Positions 8,515 through 18,068 of a stretch of DNA of 64,000 bases are shown piece by piece. A program made the position numbers and the translations under genes. The notes under the pieces were generated by a model. The model was not told where the DNA came from and made no database searches. It saw only the letters and a list, made by a program, of their open reading frames with translations. Source of the stretch: Takakia lepidozioides (lineage: Eukaryota; Streptophyta; Takakiopsida; Takakiales; Takakiaceae). Each line of letters begins with the position of its first letter. Within the stretch, counting starts at the first letter, position 1. The stretch is taken from contig CM060732.1 in the NCBI GenBank assembly GCA_030704615.1, positions 69,359,053 to 69,423,052 on the forward strand, written 5' to 3'.

Positions 8515-11241
8515 ATGAGAGCTCCTGTGAATGAGGGCCCAGTGGTGGCAGCTCACATGGTTAGGCCATGTGTTGCACCAGAAGTAAGTACAATGATAGT
8601 AACAAGAAGTAAAGCCAAACTAATACCTCCAGTAGAAGAGGAAGAAGATGATAATGGAAGTGGCAATGATATGCCTGAAGATGAAGAGACTTGGAAAGAT
8701 GAGAAGGAACTGCACAAGGAAGTGGCAGATACTATAAGGGAAATGCAAAAGAGTACTGATATTCCTGTGGCAGATTCCTCTGATTCGGATGGAGAAAAAG
8801 AAGGGAGTGAGGAAGAAAGGAAGAAAGAAGATGCAGACATGCAAAGTAATGAAGAGACTTTGGCTGAAGTAATATGCCAGACCAAAGCAGAAATTACCAT
8901 TGGACAGCTATTAGCTGTGGCACCTTATTGTAGGCACAGGCTGTATCAAGCAATCAATCGAATTGCCCAAGAGACAGGAAACACAGACCTGAACAGCAAG
9001 GTGACCAGTTATAATGTGAAGCCGGAAAGGCGAGAAACAGTCATGGACTTTGATGATTCTATGCCAGTAATCCAATTGAGAATTGGAAGCACAGAACTAA
9101 CTGATGTACTGATTGATGGTGGTTCTGGAGTAAATATCATGACAGACCAATTAAGGAAGAAGCTTGGTCTAACTAACATGAAACCAGCCCCATTTACAGT
9201 AACAATGGCAGATCAAAGAAGTGTACAGCCATTGGGATTAATAAGAGGAGTTAAGATACAGATACAGAAGATGATCTTTATGATCACAGTAACTGTGTTG
9301 AAAATGGATGAAGTCATGGAGGCTTACTCCTTATTATTGGGACGTCCGTGGCTGAAACAGGCCAGGGTATTCCATGACTGGAATTCTCAGTTACTAACCG
9401 TGCATAATGGGATACACGAGATACAAATTACCACAAAGAAATCTAGTAGATTACCTGCTACAAGAAGACCTCGAGGAGTCAGAGAGTATGACTGGAAAGG
9501 AGGACTGGATGAGGAGCAGGAAGCTACCCTATTTGCTGCACACCCAGAGTGGGAGCAGGTTGCAGAGATGCGGCTGGAAAGCCTAAGTTGTTTAAGAGGT
9601 ATCTGCTGTGGTGTAGTGACAGCAACACCAACTGAAGAGGAAACCAGCATTTACCCATCACATTTCTATGAAGAAAGAGAAGGAGAAATAGAAATCCTAG
9701 AAGAACCAGCCACTTTGAGCTTACAGGATGAAGTGGTGACTGGTTGGACAATCACAGCTGATGAGCAGGTGAGGGAAGTGAATGTGGGAACTAAAGAGGA
9801 ACCGAGGATGGTGAAAGTAGGAGCTGATTTGGAGCCGGAATTCTTCGAAGAAGCTAAAAGCTTGTTCATCAAATACAGAGATGTATTTGCTTGGAGCTAT
9901 GAGGATCTAAAAGGGATACCACCTGAAGTCTGTCAGCATAAGATTGAACTGGAACCAGGGTCAGTACCAATCAAGCAGGCGAGGTATAGAATGAATCCCA
10001 ACTACGCACAGAAGGTTGGAGAAGAGATAAAGAAGTTGGTTGAGGCTAAGTTTATATATCCAATAGAGTATACAACTTGGTTGTCACCCATTGTTATAGT
10101 TCCCAAGAAGAATGGCAAACTAAGAGTATGTGTGAACTATAAGAAGCTGAATGCTTGTACGAAGAAAGATCCTTTCCCTTTGCCATTCACAGAAGCAGTA
10201 TTAGACACTGTGGTAGGCCATGAGATGTACTCATTCATGGATGGCTTCAGTGGTTATAATCAAGTGCAAGTGGCAGAAGAAGACCAAGGGAAAACAGCTT
10301 TCATCACAGACTGGGGGGCTTATGCATACAAAGTCATGCCCTTTGGACTTTGTAATGCACCAGCGACCTTTCAGAGAGTGATAAGTGAATCTTTTCATGA
10401 GTATCTGGATGATTTCATGCAGGTATTCTTGGATGATTTCAGTGTGTACAGCTCTAAGAATGAGCACTTGCATAAATTGGAGTTATGTTTGGCCAGATGC
10501 AGGATGAGAGGTCTGGGCCTGAATCCAGAGAAGTGTACTTTCTGTGTGAACTCAGGGGTGCTTCTGGGACACATTGTGTGTAAGAAGGGACTCCTTGTGG
10601 ATCCCAGAAAGACAGAGTCCATTAAAGCCTCTCCACCACCAGTGAATGTTAAAAGTCTACGGAGATTCCTTGGGCAAACCAGTTATTACAGGAGATTTGT
10701 CAAAAGGTATGCACAAATAGCAGCACCATTGAGCAAACTACTGAAGAAAGATGCAGTGTTTGCCTGGACAGCTGAATGTCAACAGGTATTTGAGGAACTT
10801 ACACTGTCAGTAACAACTACACCTGTGCTGATTAACCCTCACTGGCATGTAGTATTCCATGTTCACTGCGATGCATCAGGAGAAGCGTTGGGAGCGGTGT
10901 TAGCCCAGAATGTTACAGGGAATATAGATTCACCTGTATACTATGCTAGCCGGTTGATGAACAGTGCTGAAAGGAACTATAGCACAACGGAAAGAGAAGC
11001 ATTGGCAATGATCTATGCAGTGAAGAAATTCAGGCATTACCTGTTGGGCAAGAAGTTTATGTTCTATGTGGATCACCAGGCTCTGATATACCTGGTAAAC
11101 AAACCTCTGATAAGCGGAAGAATAGCAAGATGGTTGATAATCTTGCACGAGTTTGAGTTCGAGGTTGTTTACAAGCCTGGGAGACTGCATCTTGTGGCGG
11201 ATCATTTGTCACGATTGTCAACAGGAGAACCAGCCACATGA
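8515..11241 (+). CDS. pol: pol: aspartic protease, reverse transcriptase, RNase H (908 aa)
   Basis: An acidic linker (residues 40-110) leads to a retropepsin with the active site VLIDGGSGVNIM near residue 200 (DGG in place of DTG or DSG) and the LLLGRPWL block. RT follows, with PIKQARYRMNP, SPIVIVPKKNGKLRVCVNY, FSGYNQV, PFGLCNAPATFQR and catalytic FLDDFSVY (F-x-DD). Then come YYRRF and RNase H with HCDASGEALGAVLAQ, the conserved ERNYSTTEREALA and YVDHQALIYLVN, ending PGRLHLVADHLSRL. The frame stops at TGA 11,239-11,241, but the same frame goes on into integrase. The stop is therefore a single lesion, probably a former CGA, and not a true end. All catalytic residues seem to be present. Confidence 0.93.
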   Translation: MRAPVNEGPVVAAHMVRPCVAPEVSTMIVTRSKAKLIPPVEEEEDDNGSGNDMPEDEETWKDEKELHKEVADTIREMQKSTDIPVADSSDSDGEKEGSEEERKKEDADMQSNEETLAEVICQTKAEITIGQLLAVAPYCRHRLYQAINRIAQETGNTDLNSKVTSYNVKPERRETVMDFDDSMPVIQLRIGSTELTDVLIDGGSGVNIMTDQLRKKLGLTNMKPAPFTVTMADQRSVQPLGLIRGVKIQIQKMIFMITVTVLKMDEVMEAYSLLLGRPWLKQARVFHDWNSQLLTVHNGIHEIQITTKKSSRLPATRRPRGVREYDWKGGLDEEQEATLFAAHPEWEQVAEMRLESLSCLRGICCGVVTATPTEEETSIYPSHFYEEREGEIEILEEPATLSLQDEVVTGWTITADEQVREVNVGTKEEPRMVKVGADLEPEFFEEAKSLFIKYRDVFAWSYEDLKGIPPEVCQHKIELEPGSVPIKQARYRMNPNYAQKVGEEIKKLVEAKFIYPIEYTTWLSPIVIVPKKNGKLRVCVNYKKLNACTKKDPFPLPFTEAVLDTVVGHEMYSFMDGFSGYNQVQVAEEDQGKTAFITDWGAYAYKVMPFGLCNAPATFQRVISESFHEYLDDFMQVFLDDFSVYSSKNEHLHKLELCLARCRMRGLGLNPEKCTFCVNSGVLLGHIVCKKGLLVDPRKTESIKASPPPVNVKSLRRFLGQTSYYRRFVKRYAQIAAPLSKLLKKDAVFAWTAECQQVFEELTLSVTTTPVLINPHWHVVFHVHCDASGEALGAVLAQNVTGNIDSPVYYASRLMNSAERNYSTTEREALAMIYAVKKFRHYLLGKKFMFYVDHQALIYLVNKPLISGRIARWLIILHEFEFEVVYKPGRLHLVADHLSRLSTGEPAT

Positions 11242-12927
11242 ATAGATGATCAATTACCAGATGCGAGTCTCTTTGCAGTGGAGGTGCAGGGAAGTGCAGA
11301 TGACTGGTTAGATTGGCAGTGGCCAATCAGATACTACCTTGCTCATGGTCAGCGCCCACCTAGTTATGGTAAGGAGCAGAGGAAGAGAATCGCTATCAAA
11401 GCTTTACCTTATACTATGGTAGGAAGCAGAATGTATAAGTTAGGACCTGATGGAGTACTAAAACGATGCTTGTACCACCATGAAGTAAATAAAGTTTTGG
11501 CGGAAGTTCATAAAGGAGTGGCTGGAGGTCATTTTGGAGAAGAGACTACCAGTAGGAAGATACTACTTGCAGGATACTGGTGGCCTACTTTGTTCAAAGA
11601 TGTACACGAGTATTGTCAGAAGTGTGATGAATGTCAGAGGCTAGGACCTTTGCAGAGATCTGGAAGGATGGCCTTGCATCCTACAATGCCTACGGAACCA
11701 TTTCGGAAATGGGGACTAGACTTTGTTGGACCAATTAACCCACCATCCAAGAATACACGAAACAGGTACATAATTACAGCCACTGATTATACTACAAAGT
11801 GGGTGGAAGCTAAAGCTTTGAGGGACAACACAGCCAAGTCCACAGCAAGGTTCCTGTACGAGAACATACTTACACGATTTGGCTGTCCCTTAGAATTTAT
11901 CAGTGATCAGGGAAGTCACTTCATGAATGAGACCATTGAGTTGTTGACTAAAGAGTTCATGATTGTGCATAGAAAGAGTACAACATATTACCCACAGGGT
12001 AATGGGCAGGCAGAGGCTACCAACAAAATACTATGTACTATCTTGGCTAAGATAGTCAATGCAAACAGAACGGATTGGGATACAAAGCTGCTGACAGCTT
12101 TGTGGTCATACATGACTTCATATAAAGTCACCACTAAGTATACACCATTCCAATTAGTTTATGGTATGGAAGCCTTACTTCCAGTGGAATTCCTGTTACC
12201 TACCATGAGAACGGAGTGGGGAAAGAGAATGGAATTGCAAGACTCCATCAAGGTCAGGAAACATGAATTATACCATGTGGAAGAAGTACGTGCTGATGCA
12301 GCTGATAATATGACCAGAATTCAGATGAAGCGAAAGGAACAGTTTGATGAAGGCAAGTTAAAGACTTTTAAGACGGGGGATTTGGTTCTATGGTTGCAGA
12401 AGAAAGGAAAGATTCAAGCTTCTAAGCTCAAATCACCATGGAAAGGACCTTATGTCATACAAAAGATGTATGATAACAACACCACCATGTTACAAACCAT
12501 TAACAAAGAAATGTTGGGAAGAGTCAATGCCAATAAGTTGAAGGGGTACAGTGGTATCCATGACAAACCCTTGCAGCATAATTTGCATGTTGAACCGCAA
12601 GAGCAGTCACGGGCTGCACCAGTGTTACGAACGGAGTATGAAGCACTTGTCGCTAGGCCCAATATATATGACCAGGGCGGGCAAAACAAACGTGACACAG
12701 CCTATCACAGCCGATCAAGGCAAAGCACAACCTATCACAGCCCATCACAACGTGACACAGCCTATCACAGCCCAGCACGGCGCAACACAGCCTATCACAA
12801 CCTACCACAAAATAGACACGTGGAGGTCAGGGCGCGACACACAGCTGAGAAGGAAGTGCAAGAACAGGTGTCAAAAAGAAAGAGGACAAGAACGGCCGTC
12901 AAAAGGGATGAAAGGCGGGCCCATTAA
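11242..12927 (+). CDS. integrase with basic C-terminal tail
   Basis: The frame continues from pol after the TGA (IDDQLPDASLFAVEVQG). It shows the H2C2 zinc region (HKGVAGGHFGEE, then CQKCDECQ) and the DDE core: LDFVGPI carries the first Asp, FISDQGSHF the second, and NGQAEATNK the Glu. A GPY/F-like module follows (LKSPWKGPYVIQKMYDNNT). The last 150 residues are low complexity, with a repeated YHS/RDTA pattern (DTAYHSRSRQ, TTYHSPSQ, DTAYHSPAR) encoded by CACAGCC-like DNA, and end in a basic stretch KRKRTRTAVKRDERR. No chromodomain was seen. The enzyme inserts the element copy into host DNA. Confidence 0.92.
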   Translation: MDDQLPDASLFAVEVQGSADDWLDWQWPIRYYLAHGQRPPSYGKEQRKRIAIKALPYTMVGSRMYKLGPDGVLKRCLYHHEVNKVLAEVHKGVAGGHFGEETTSRKILLAGYWWPTLFKDVHEYCQKCDECQRLGPLQRSGRMALHPTMPTEPFRKWGLDFVGPINPPSKNTRNRYIITATDYTTKWVEAKALRDNTAKSTARFLYENILTRFGCPLEFISDQGSHFMNETIELLTKEFMIVHRKSTTYYPQGNGQAEATNKILCTILAKIVNANRTDWDTKLLTALWSYMTSYKVTTKYTPFQLVYGMEALLPVEFLLPTMRTEWGKRMELQDSIKVRKHELYHVEEVRADAADNMTRIQMKRKEQFDEGKLKTFKTGDLVLWLQKKGKIQASKLKSPWKGPYVIQKMYDNNTTMLQTINKEMLGRVNANKLKGYSGIHDKPLQHNLHVEPQEQSRAAPVLRTEYEALVARPNIYDQGGQNKRDTAYHSRSRQSTTYHSPSQRDTAYHSPARRNTAYHNLPQNRHVEVRARHTAEKEVQEQVSKRKRTRTAVKRDERRAH

Positions 12928-14644
12928 TGAATACGGAAAAAGGGAAACGGAACGAACGGCAAGTACAGAAAAGCGAAATTCTTGTCACATGTGTGATCCT
13001 AGTGGACTATCCAGCAGGGAAAGTCCACTAAAGAAAATAAAATCTAAAATCCAGTCACAGCGGATACAGCCAATAGAAAACCAGAGAAATGATCAAGAAA
13101 ATGGAGGGAAATTGAGCGTAAGAGGCGGCGTCGTTCTGAGTAACAGGCGTCTCGACGGGACAGACCATCAATGCTATAGCTTGGAAACTATGGAGGAACT
13201 AACAGACTATACGCTCGCAATATTACTTACGCAGTGGCATAGACACGAAAGGACAGAGCGGAGCTTTTCTCTTGAGCAATGCTTGCAAGCCCCGCAGGCT
13301 TACAAGAAATTACCCATAGCTTTCTGCGGCAACCATACGTTTATGCTTTGTGCACTACAGGCATTCCTGCAGTTGTTACAGCCAAAACAGTTCTGTGAGT
13401 CTAAAATGAAGAGAGTGAGAGGAATGGAGGAAATCAGGGTGAAGAGCACCACAATTCTGCAGAAACAAACGATTGCTACCCCACAGGCGATACAGATACT
13501 GGAGGAGCTGAGATTGCAAGGATTGCAAAGCCTAGATTGGACATTACACCATAGACAGTACATGTTACAATTTTTGCAGAACTTTGAGCCAAGGACAGGA
13601 ACAACAACGGTGAAGGGAGTTGAATTGATGATTACTCCCCTATACCTCCAGCAATTGTTTCGATTGCCAGCAGGTCAGGTGCATGTGGAGGAACACAGGG
13701 CAAGACTGCAAATAGGGGACTTATTCCAAGAAGGGAGTTTCTTTAAAACTCAGGGTTATGCTTGTACCAAGGCTGTGTACCCAAGGCTAAAAGAGGTAAG
13801 CCAGGTATTGAACGTTCTGATTGCCATGAAACAGAACCAACAGTATTTGAGCAGATCCTTCACGGAGGAAATACTCAAAGGCCTGAAGGGACAAGAGGTA
13901 CAATGGGCGGACATAATGTACAACGCACTGGTGGATGAGATGAAAAGATTACAAGGTACTACCGCAAAGTCTCCTATCATAGTGTCTGGCCCAATCATTG
14001 CTCAAATAATCCTTGATTCTGGCATACTTGATGCGCAAGAAAGAAAGGAAATGGGAGTGTTTGAGCCAGAAACCACTGCAATGGAAGAGCAAGGCTCTTC
14101 ACACAGTGAGGGTGGACTAGCAGGGCAACCCGAGACTAAGAGGCAGAGATGGGGAAAGACTGTAGTGGCGGATCCACTGGCTTCACGGATTCCGCATGAT
14201 AATGTTTCCCAAGCTCATAACCAGGAAGGGGCACAGCAACACAGAGAAATGCTATTACTGGAAGCAGGACCTTCAGAGAGGGAGGAGGAAGTTACTTCTG
14301 TATCACAACCATCACAGCCAGCTGATCGACTTGTCACAAGGTCACAAGTTGTCCATGCAGCTCAACCAGAAATAATTGATTTGGAAAGAGAAGGGTTAGA
14401 TATTCTAACTACAGAACAAATAGTGGCAGAAATGGAGAAGGGGGACCTTCTCTATGAATATTCTGGTCTGGTCAAGGAGACAGAGATCCCAGAGGTGCAA
14501 CAGTTGCCCAAGGGAAATCCTGAGGTGCACAGGGTTGCTCACGTCAATGACGTCACGTCGGACCTGACGCTGACGCGATCAACGTCACGTCAGTTTGCCG
14601 AAAAATCAGTAAAACATGAGTTAGGTGAAACATATGTCACGTAG
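12908..14644 (+). CDS. third ORF after integrase (env position), function unknown
   Basis: An open frame overlaps the integrase end by about 20 bases and runs to a TAG at 14,644. Its start could be the ATG at 12,908 or MEELTDYTL near 13,190. The middle part (FCGNHTFMLCALQAFLQLLQ, ELMITPLYLQQLFRLPAGQ) looks folded and helical. The end is acidic and disordered. No signal peptide or membrane segment is evident, so it is not a clear envelope protein. Tat/Athila-group elements often carry such an extra ORF of unknown role. The coiled-coil ORF at 52.0-54.4 kb in the second element of this family may be the 3' part that is missing here. Confidence 0.65.
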   Translation: MKGGPINEYGKRETERTASTEKRNSCHMCDPSGLSSRESPLKKIKSKIQSQRIQPIENQRNDQENGGKLSVRGGVVLSNRRLDGTDHQCYSLETMEELTDYTLAILLTQWHRHERTERSFSLEQCLQAPQAYKKLPIAFCGNHTFMLCALQAFLQLLQPKQFCESKMKRVRGMEEIRVKSTTILQKQTIATPQAIQILEELRLQGLQSLDWTLHHRQYMLQFLQNFEPRTGTTTVKGVELMITPLYLQQLFRLPAGQVHVEEHRARLQIGDLFQEGSFFKTQGYACTKAVYPRLKEVSQVLNVLIAMKQNQQYLSRSFTEEILKGLKGQEVQWADIMYNALVDEMKRLQGTTAKSPIIVSGPIIAQIILDSGILDAQERKEMGVFEPETTAMEEQGSSHSEGGLAGQPETKRQRWGKTVVADPLASRIPHDNVSQAHNQEGAQQHREMLLLEAGPSEREEEVTSVSQPSQPADRLVTRSQVVHAAQPEIIDLEREGLDILTTEQIVAEMEKGDLLYEYSGLVKETEIPEVQQLPKGNPEVHRVAHVNDVTSDLTLTRSTSRQFAEKSVKHELGETYVT

Positions 14645-14752
14645 GTGGACACGTTGTATTCCAAGCGACACCTTGGCAAGTGAATGAATTGTTTTATAAA
14701 TTACTCCATCCGTCAATATTTGAGGTCACTTTTAAATCATTATTGTTAAATT

Positions 14753-15335
14753 GGTGCGACCTCCAAATGGTGGTGGTCGCAGAATTTATCTTATTTTTTA
14801 ATAGTTGCGACCACCAGGAGAGGGGTTGTCGCAGCATTTTTTGTTTTTTAAAAATAGATGCGACCACCAGCAGGGGTGGTCGCAATTTTTTTTTTCTTAA
14901 ATAGTTGCGACCACCAACAGGGGTGGTCGCAATTTTTTTTTTCCTTAAATAGTTGCGACCACCGCTACTGTTGGTCGCACAATTTTTATTTTATTTGTAA
15001 TAGGTGCGACCACCATCAAAGGAGTGGTCGCAACATTTTTTTATTTTTTAATATCTACGACCACCAGCATGGGGGTGGTCGCAACATTTTTCTGTTTTTT
15101 TAATAGGTGCGACCACCAGCAGGGGGTGGTCGCAACAATTTTTATTTTATTTTTTAAATAATCTTTGTGACCACGAGCATGGGGTGGTTGCAGCATTTTT
15201 TTTTTTTAATAGGTGCGACCACTAGCAGGGGGGTGGTCGCAGCAATTTTCTATTTTTTAATATCTGCAACCACCAGCATGAGGGTGGTCGCAGCAGTTTT
15301 TTTTTAAAAATAACATACGACCTGGAGCGGTCGCA
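14753..15335. repeat. tandem array of 12 GCGACCACC hairpins
   Basis: Each unit of about 48 bp has an arm TGCGACCACC, a short spacer such as AGCAGG, the reverse-complement arm GGTGGTCGCA, and a T-rich spacer ending in AATAG. About twelve units can be counted, with substitutions such as TACGACC and TGTGACC. The same unit occurs at 38,188-38,565, 38,805-38,935, 39,267-39,397 and 48,212-48,345. Spurious short frames across it read as RPPA/VVA repeats. Every unit can form a perfect or near-perfect hairpin. Confidence 0.95.
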
Positions 15336-15519
15336 ACATTGGATTCTGATTCGTCTCTTTGGACTGGGTCTCGTATGTCTTTAGCGCGCATGGTTATTTC
15401 CCAGTTGGATGTCACCCAAAAGTTCACCGGATCTTTAACCCTAGTTAACGTCTTCGCATCCATGGCGTGCATCTATTTTGGAGCATCCCATGTTATTGTC
15501 TCTCCCCAGTGTTGTCAAT

Positions 15520-15765
15520 TTAAAAAATCGTAAGGCGATACATCCAATGGCATGTTGTACCGGTTGTACTCGTATCCCGTGGGCATATTGTCTTGCAACC
15601 CAAAAACTCATAGAAACGTCGATGGATTGGTCCACGACAGTCAGGGCATTGGCTGGCTCGCATGGCTGCCGATATGAAACATGCGGGATGGAACAAATGG
15701 CCACATGAACCAAGCATATAACCTCAATCTGGTCCGTAAGGGTTTAGGCACATTGTACACACCGT
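15520..15765 (-). pseudogene. RING-H2 finger fragment
   Basis: On the minus strand CTMCLNPYGPD, then a TGA, then GYMLGSCGHLFHPACF and CPDC spells a RING finger: C-x2-C, then C-x-H-x2-H-x2-C, then C-P-x-C. RING-H2 proteins are mostly E3 ubiquitin ligases. One in-frame TGA lies between the second and third metal ligands, and no other part of a ligase is visible, so this is a decayed fragment. It lies between the hairpin array and the 3' end of the SWIM transposase. Confidence 0.6.
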
Positions 15766-16528
15766 ACCGTCTGTTACCCATGACGCTGGATTGCTCCGTG
15801 GTATCCACGTCCGTTTATCCTCATAAATGTTGGATGACATCCTCGGCCTGCTGTCCCAGTCCTCCTCTACTTCCAAATCTCAGTTTATGCTCTTATTGGT
15901 ATCGGAGAGGGTTGCTATTCCATATGCACAGGTTGCATGCATGCATGCACAAAATCCCTTATTATATATGCATGTGACAAATTTGTATGCACACATTGTA
16001 GATTGTATGCAGTGGAGTTATATAACATAGAATACGACGTATTTATTGCATATGCAAATGTTAAATCATATGTATATAGAAAAAATAAAAAAATAAAAAA
16101 TAAAAAAAATCTTAGCTAACAAAATCAGTAGTCAATGGTCAAAGATGCATGTGACCCTTAACTCCAACTAATGCACCACCTTAAACTGAAGAGAATACAA
16201 GATCCCTGGCCAAAGTAATAATTTGCAAACTTGTATTCAAGGAAAACGGTTTCATATTAACCAAAATATGGACTTTTGTACTAACAAATGCATATGTGTC
16301 ATGTTTGGAACCACCACATTGTGTCTGTTTGTAATGCCAAGCAGTTCTATAATTTGAAAACTTGTATGACAGGTACACAAGTTCCATTTTAACCAAAATA
16401 GGAACTTTGTACTAACAAATGTTATGTGTCATGTTTGGAATAAAGTAGTAACAAGATAATTACATGTCACATGCATGAAAATGAACGGCACAAGTTAGAG
16501 GTTCTTTTTTTGTGCATTTCATGTGTCA
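15766..16528. other. AT-rich intergenic region with a 130-bp-period duplication
   Basis: No gene is seen. A block with TTAACCAAAATA, CTTTTGTACTAACAAATG and GTGTCATGTTTGGAA at 16,254-16,310 is repeated with changes at 16,383-16,440. The region is the 3' flank of the minus-strand SWIM transposase. Confidence 0.6.
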
Positions 16529-17209
16529 CTAAGAAGTTGAACTAGGGTCCTTCTTTAGCATAGCCCTAACCTCTAACTGGCTAAGGGAAGGTTGGTGGAT
16601 CTCATAAGCCCCGGCGCATCCTAGATGCACGTTGTACATGAAGTACATGTGCTTACAAGGTAGATATGTTTGTTTTTTCTTCTTGACAGATAGCTCATCA
16701 AAGTCGGGACAATCACAAGATGGAAACTGATCAATGTATACATTGTAAACCAATCCTGCTCTGGTAGATCCCTCTGTTTGTAGCTCGTAAATTCTCCCAT
16801 AACCTGGCTGAGGCATGTTTCTGAATCCACGAACCTCAGCAATAAGAGTCTTCGTTGACTCTTGGCGACTCAAGTGTCGAGGAGTCGGATCCCAACGCCG
16901 AATGCGCACCCCATAGCGTGTAGTGGGATACTTACCCACAGGAAGGACAACACCTTGATGAATATGTTGTTCCACTGGAAGTGGTCCCACAGGAAAGTTC
17001 GGATCAGGAACGTTGGGAGGATGGACTAGTCGAAAACCTGCAAGGGTCAAGTTGTCCACCTCTTCTTGTGTAAGGTTGGTTCCAACCTTCACAGGCCACA
17101 CGTTAGGTATACCCGGTTTTCCCAAGCAATAGGATGGCACGGTCCCTCCAACACACGACAAAACATCTGTGGGGCAAAACCAAAAAACTTGCAGTTTTGG
17201 TTCTTTCAT
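16529..17209 (-). CDS. SWIM-domain C-terminal exon of the copy 1 transposase
   Basis: A 226-codon frame begins near KEPKLQVFWFC, runs through PNVWPVKVGTNLT and ends after QLEVRAMLKKDP. The SWIM finger is CDCPDF followed about 16 residues later by PCKHMYFMY, giving the C-x-C-xn-C-x-H pattern. The region matches 62,040-62,700 on the plus strand in order (VWPVKVGTHLT, CTCPDF, PCKHLYF). SWIM fingers bind DNA or proteins and are common at the C-termini of MULE transposases. Confidence 0.8.
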   Translation of the reverse strand: MKEPKLQVFWFCPTDVLSCVGGTVPSYCLGKPGIPNVWPVKVGTNLTQEEVDNLTLAGFRLVHPPNVPDPNFPVGPLPVEQHIHQGVVLPVGKYPTTRYGVRIRRWDPTPRHLSRQESTKTLIAEVRGFRNMPQPGYGRIYELQTEGSTRAGLVYNVYIDQFPSCDCPDFDELSVKKKKQTYLPCKHMYFMYNVHLGCAGAYEIHQPSLSQLEVRAMLKKDPSSTS

Positions 17210-17217
17210 GTTCGGTG

Positions 17218-17841
17218 CTAGTAACTTGCCAGTGAAGCAAGGTGCAGACTTCCTTTACCTTTCCTGATGAGCGCTTTGCATTTATCCTTGGAAACTCCAA
17301 CCAAGGCAGAACAACGAACCATGGAAGCAGGACCTGTCCGCTGAATCCTGAACAATGCATCGGAAAAGTCTTGTGTCTCTCTCACTGGATTTCCCCATTG
17401 CATTGGCTGAGGAGGGATAGCAACATGTGGATTTGTCTCACAGAAAGTCGAAGAACCAGGAATGTCATGACTTGATTTGGAGCTGACAAACCTAGATGGC
17501 TGGTGTGGACTGGGCATCCCAGTGGCGCGCACTGGAACAGTCTTTACATTCATATCACACCTCCAAGATTTGTTTGGCCCACCATGCTCATCGCCTAACT
17601 TGCGTTTGACTGGAATAGTGCGATTGTCTCCTTCCAATTGAACCCCCCTTGTGTGCATGGGTGTTCCAGCTACTATGCCACGTACAACCTTACCCATTTT
17701 TGCTGGGCTATTAGATCTAGCTGCTTGACGCAACATGAGCTCCTCTTTGTCGGGCCCCGTCCCCCATGTCTTTCCTGTGGTGTGCGTAAAATGTTGCCTA
17801 CTGCAAAAGAGCTCGTGACATGTCATGCATGGTGGCCTCAT
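17218..17841 (-). CDS. linker exon of the copy 1 transposase
   Basis: This 207-codon frame contains GPDKEELMLRQAARSNSP and a low-complexity polar region ending FRIQRTGPASMVRC and KDKCKALIRKGKGS. The first part is collinear with GPDKLELKLRAANKSG at 61,510-61,570 of copy 2, which ties it to the same protein between the DDE core and the SWIM exon. No domain of its own is visible. Confidence 0.6.
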   Translation of the reverse strand: MRPPCMTCHELFCSRQHFTHTTGKTWGTGPDKEELMLRQAARSNSPAKMGKVVRGIVAGTPMHTRGVQLEGDNRTIPVKRKLGDEHGGPNKSWRCDMNVKTVPVRATGMPSPHQPSRFVSSKSSHDIPGSSTFCETNPHVAIPPQPMQWGNPVRETQDFSDALFRIQRTGPASMVRCSALVGVSKDKCKALIRKGKGSLHLASLASY

Positions 17842-18068
17842 ATAGATCCATCTTCATTTTTTTCCCATTGCCTGCTGTCTTCCACCAAGCAAATGGACTG
17901 CCTCAGACAAATTAGTGGTAGGCATATCTGCATCTGCCTCCACATCCATGTCCTCTCTCATCCATTGGCCCCACATTCGATATCTGTAGTGCCACCATGC
18001 AAGCCATGAATCCAGTTTTGGCAGACTCTTTTCTGTGCATGCTCCTGAAGAGAGCCACCAAGCCCAAA

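Larger units (their letters stand above)
5087..14644 (+). mobile_element. Tat/Athila-like Ty3/gypsy element, nearly complete, lacking its 3' LTR
   Basis: In order it holds a 5' LTR (5,087-6,074), a PBS, two leader ORFs, gag with zinc knuckles, protease-RT-RNase H, integrase and a third ORF after integrase. The order protease-RT-RNase H-integrase is that of Ty3/gypsy. The PBS type and the extra ORF downstream of integrase fit the plant Tat/Athila group. There is one in-frame stop between RNase H and integrase and one frameshift near the end of gag. The element stops at about 14,644. A second copy at 52.0-54.76 kb retains the purine tract and 3' LTR start of the same family, which shows what is missing here. 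Confidence 0.9.

Noticed and set aside
11239-11241. Programmed stop read-through between RNase H and integrase
   Set aside because: Possible, but one TGA in an old copy is more simply a mutation; without other copies it cannot be claimed.
12551-12907. First 119 codons of the third ORF frame
   Set aside because: They lie wholly over the integrase C-terminus in another frame and begin at a non-ATG codon; treated as a shadow.
14753-15335. CRISPR-like regular repeat array
   Set aside because: Units are palindromes in plant retrotransposon-rich DNA, spacers are simple T-rich and near identical, and no cas genes exist; this is a hairpin satellite.
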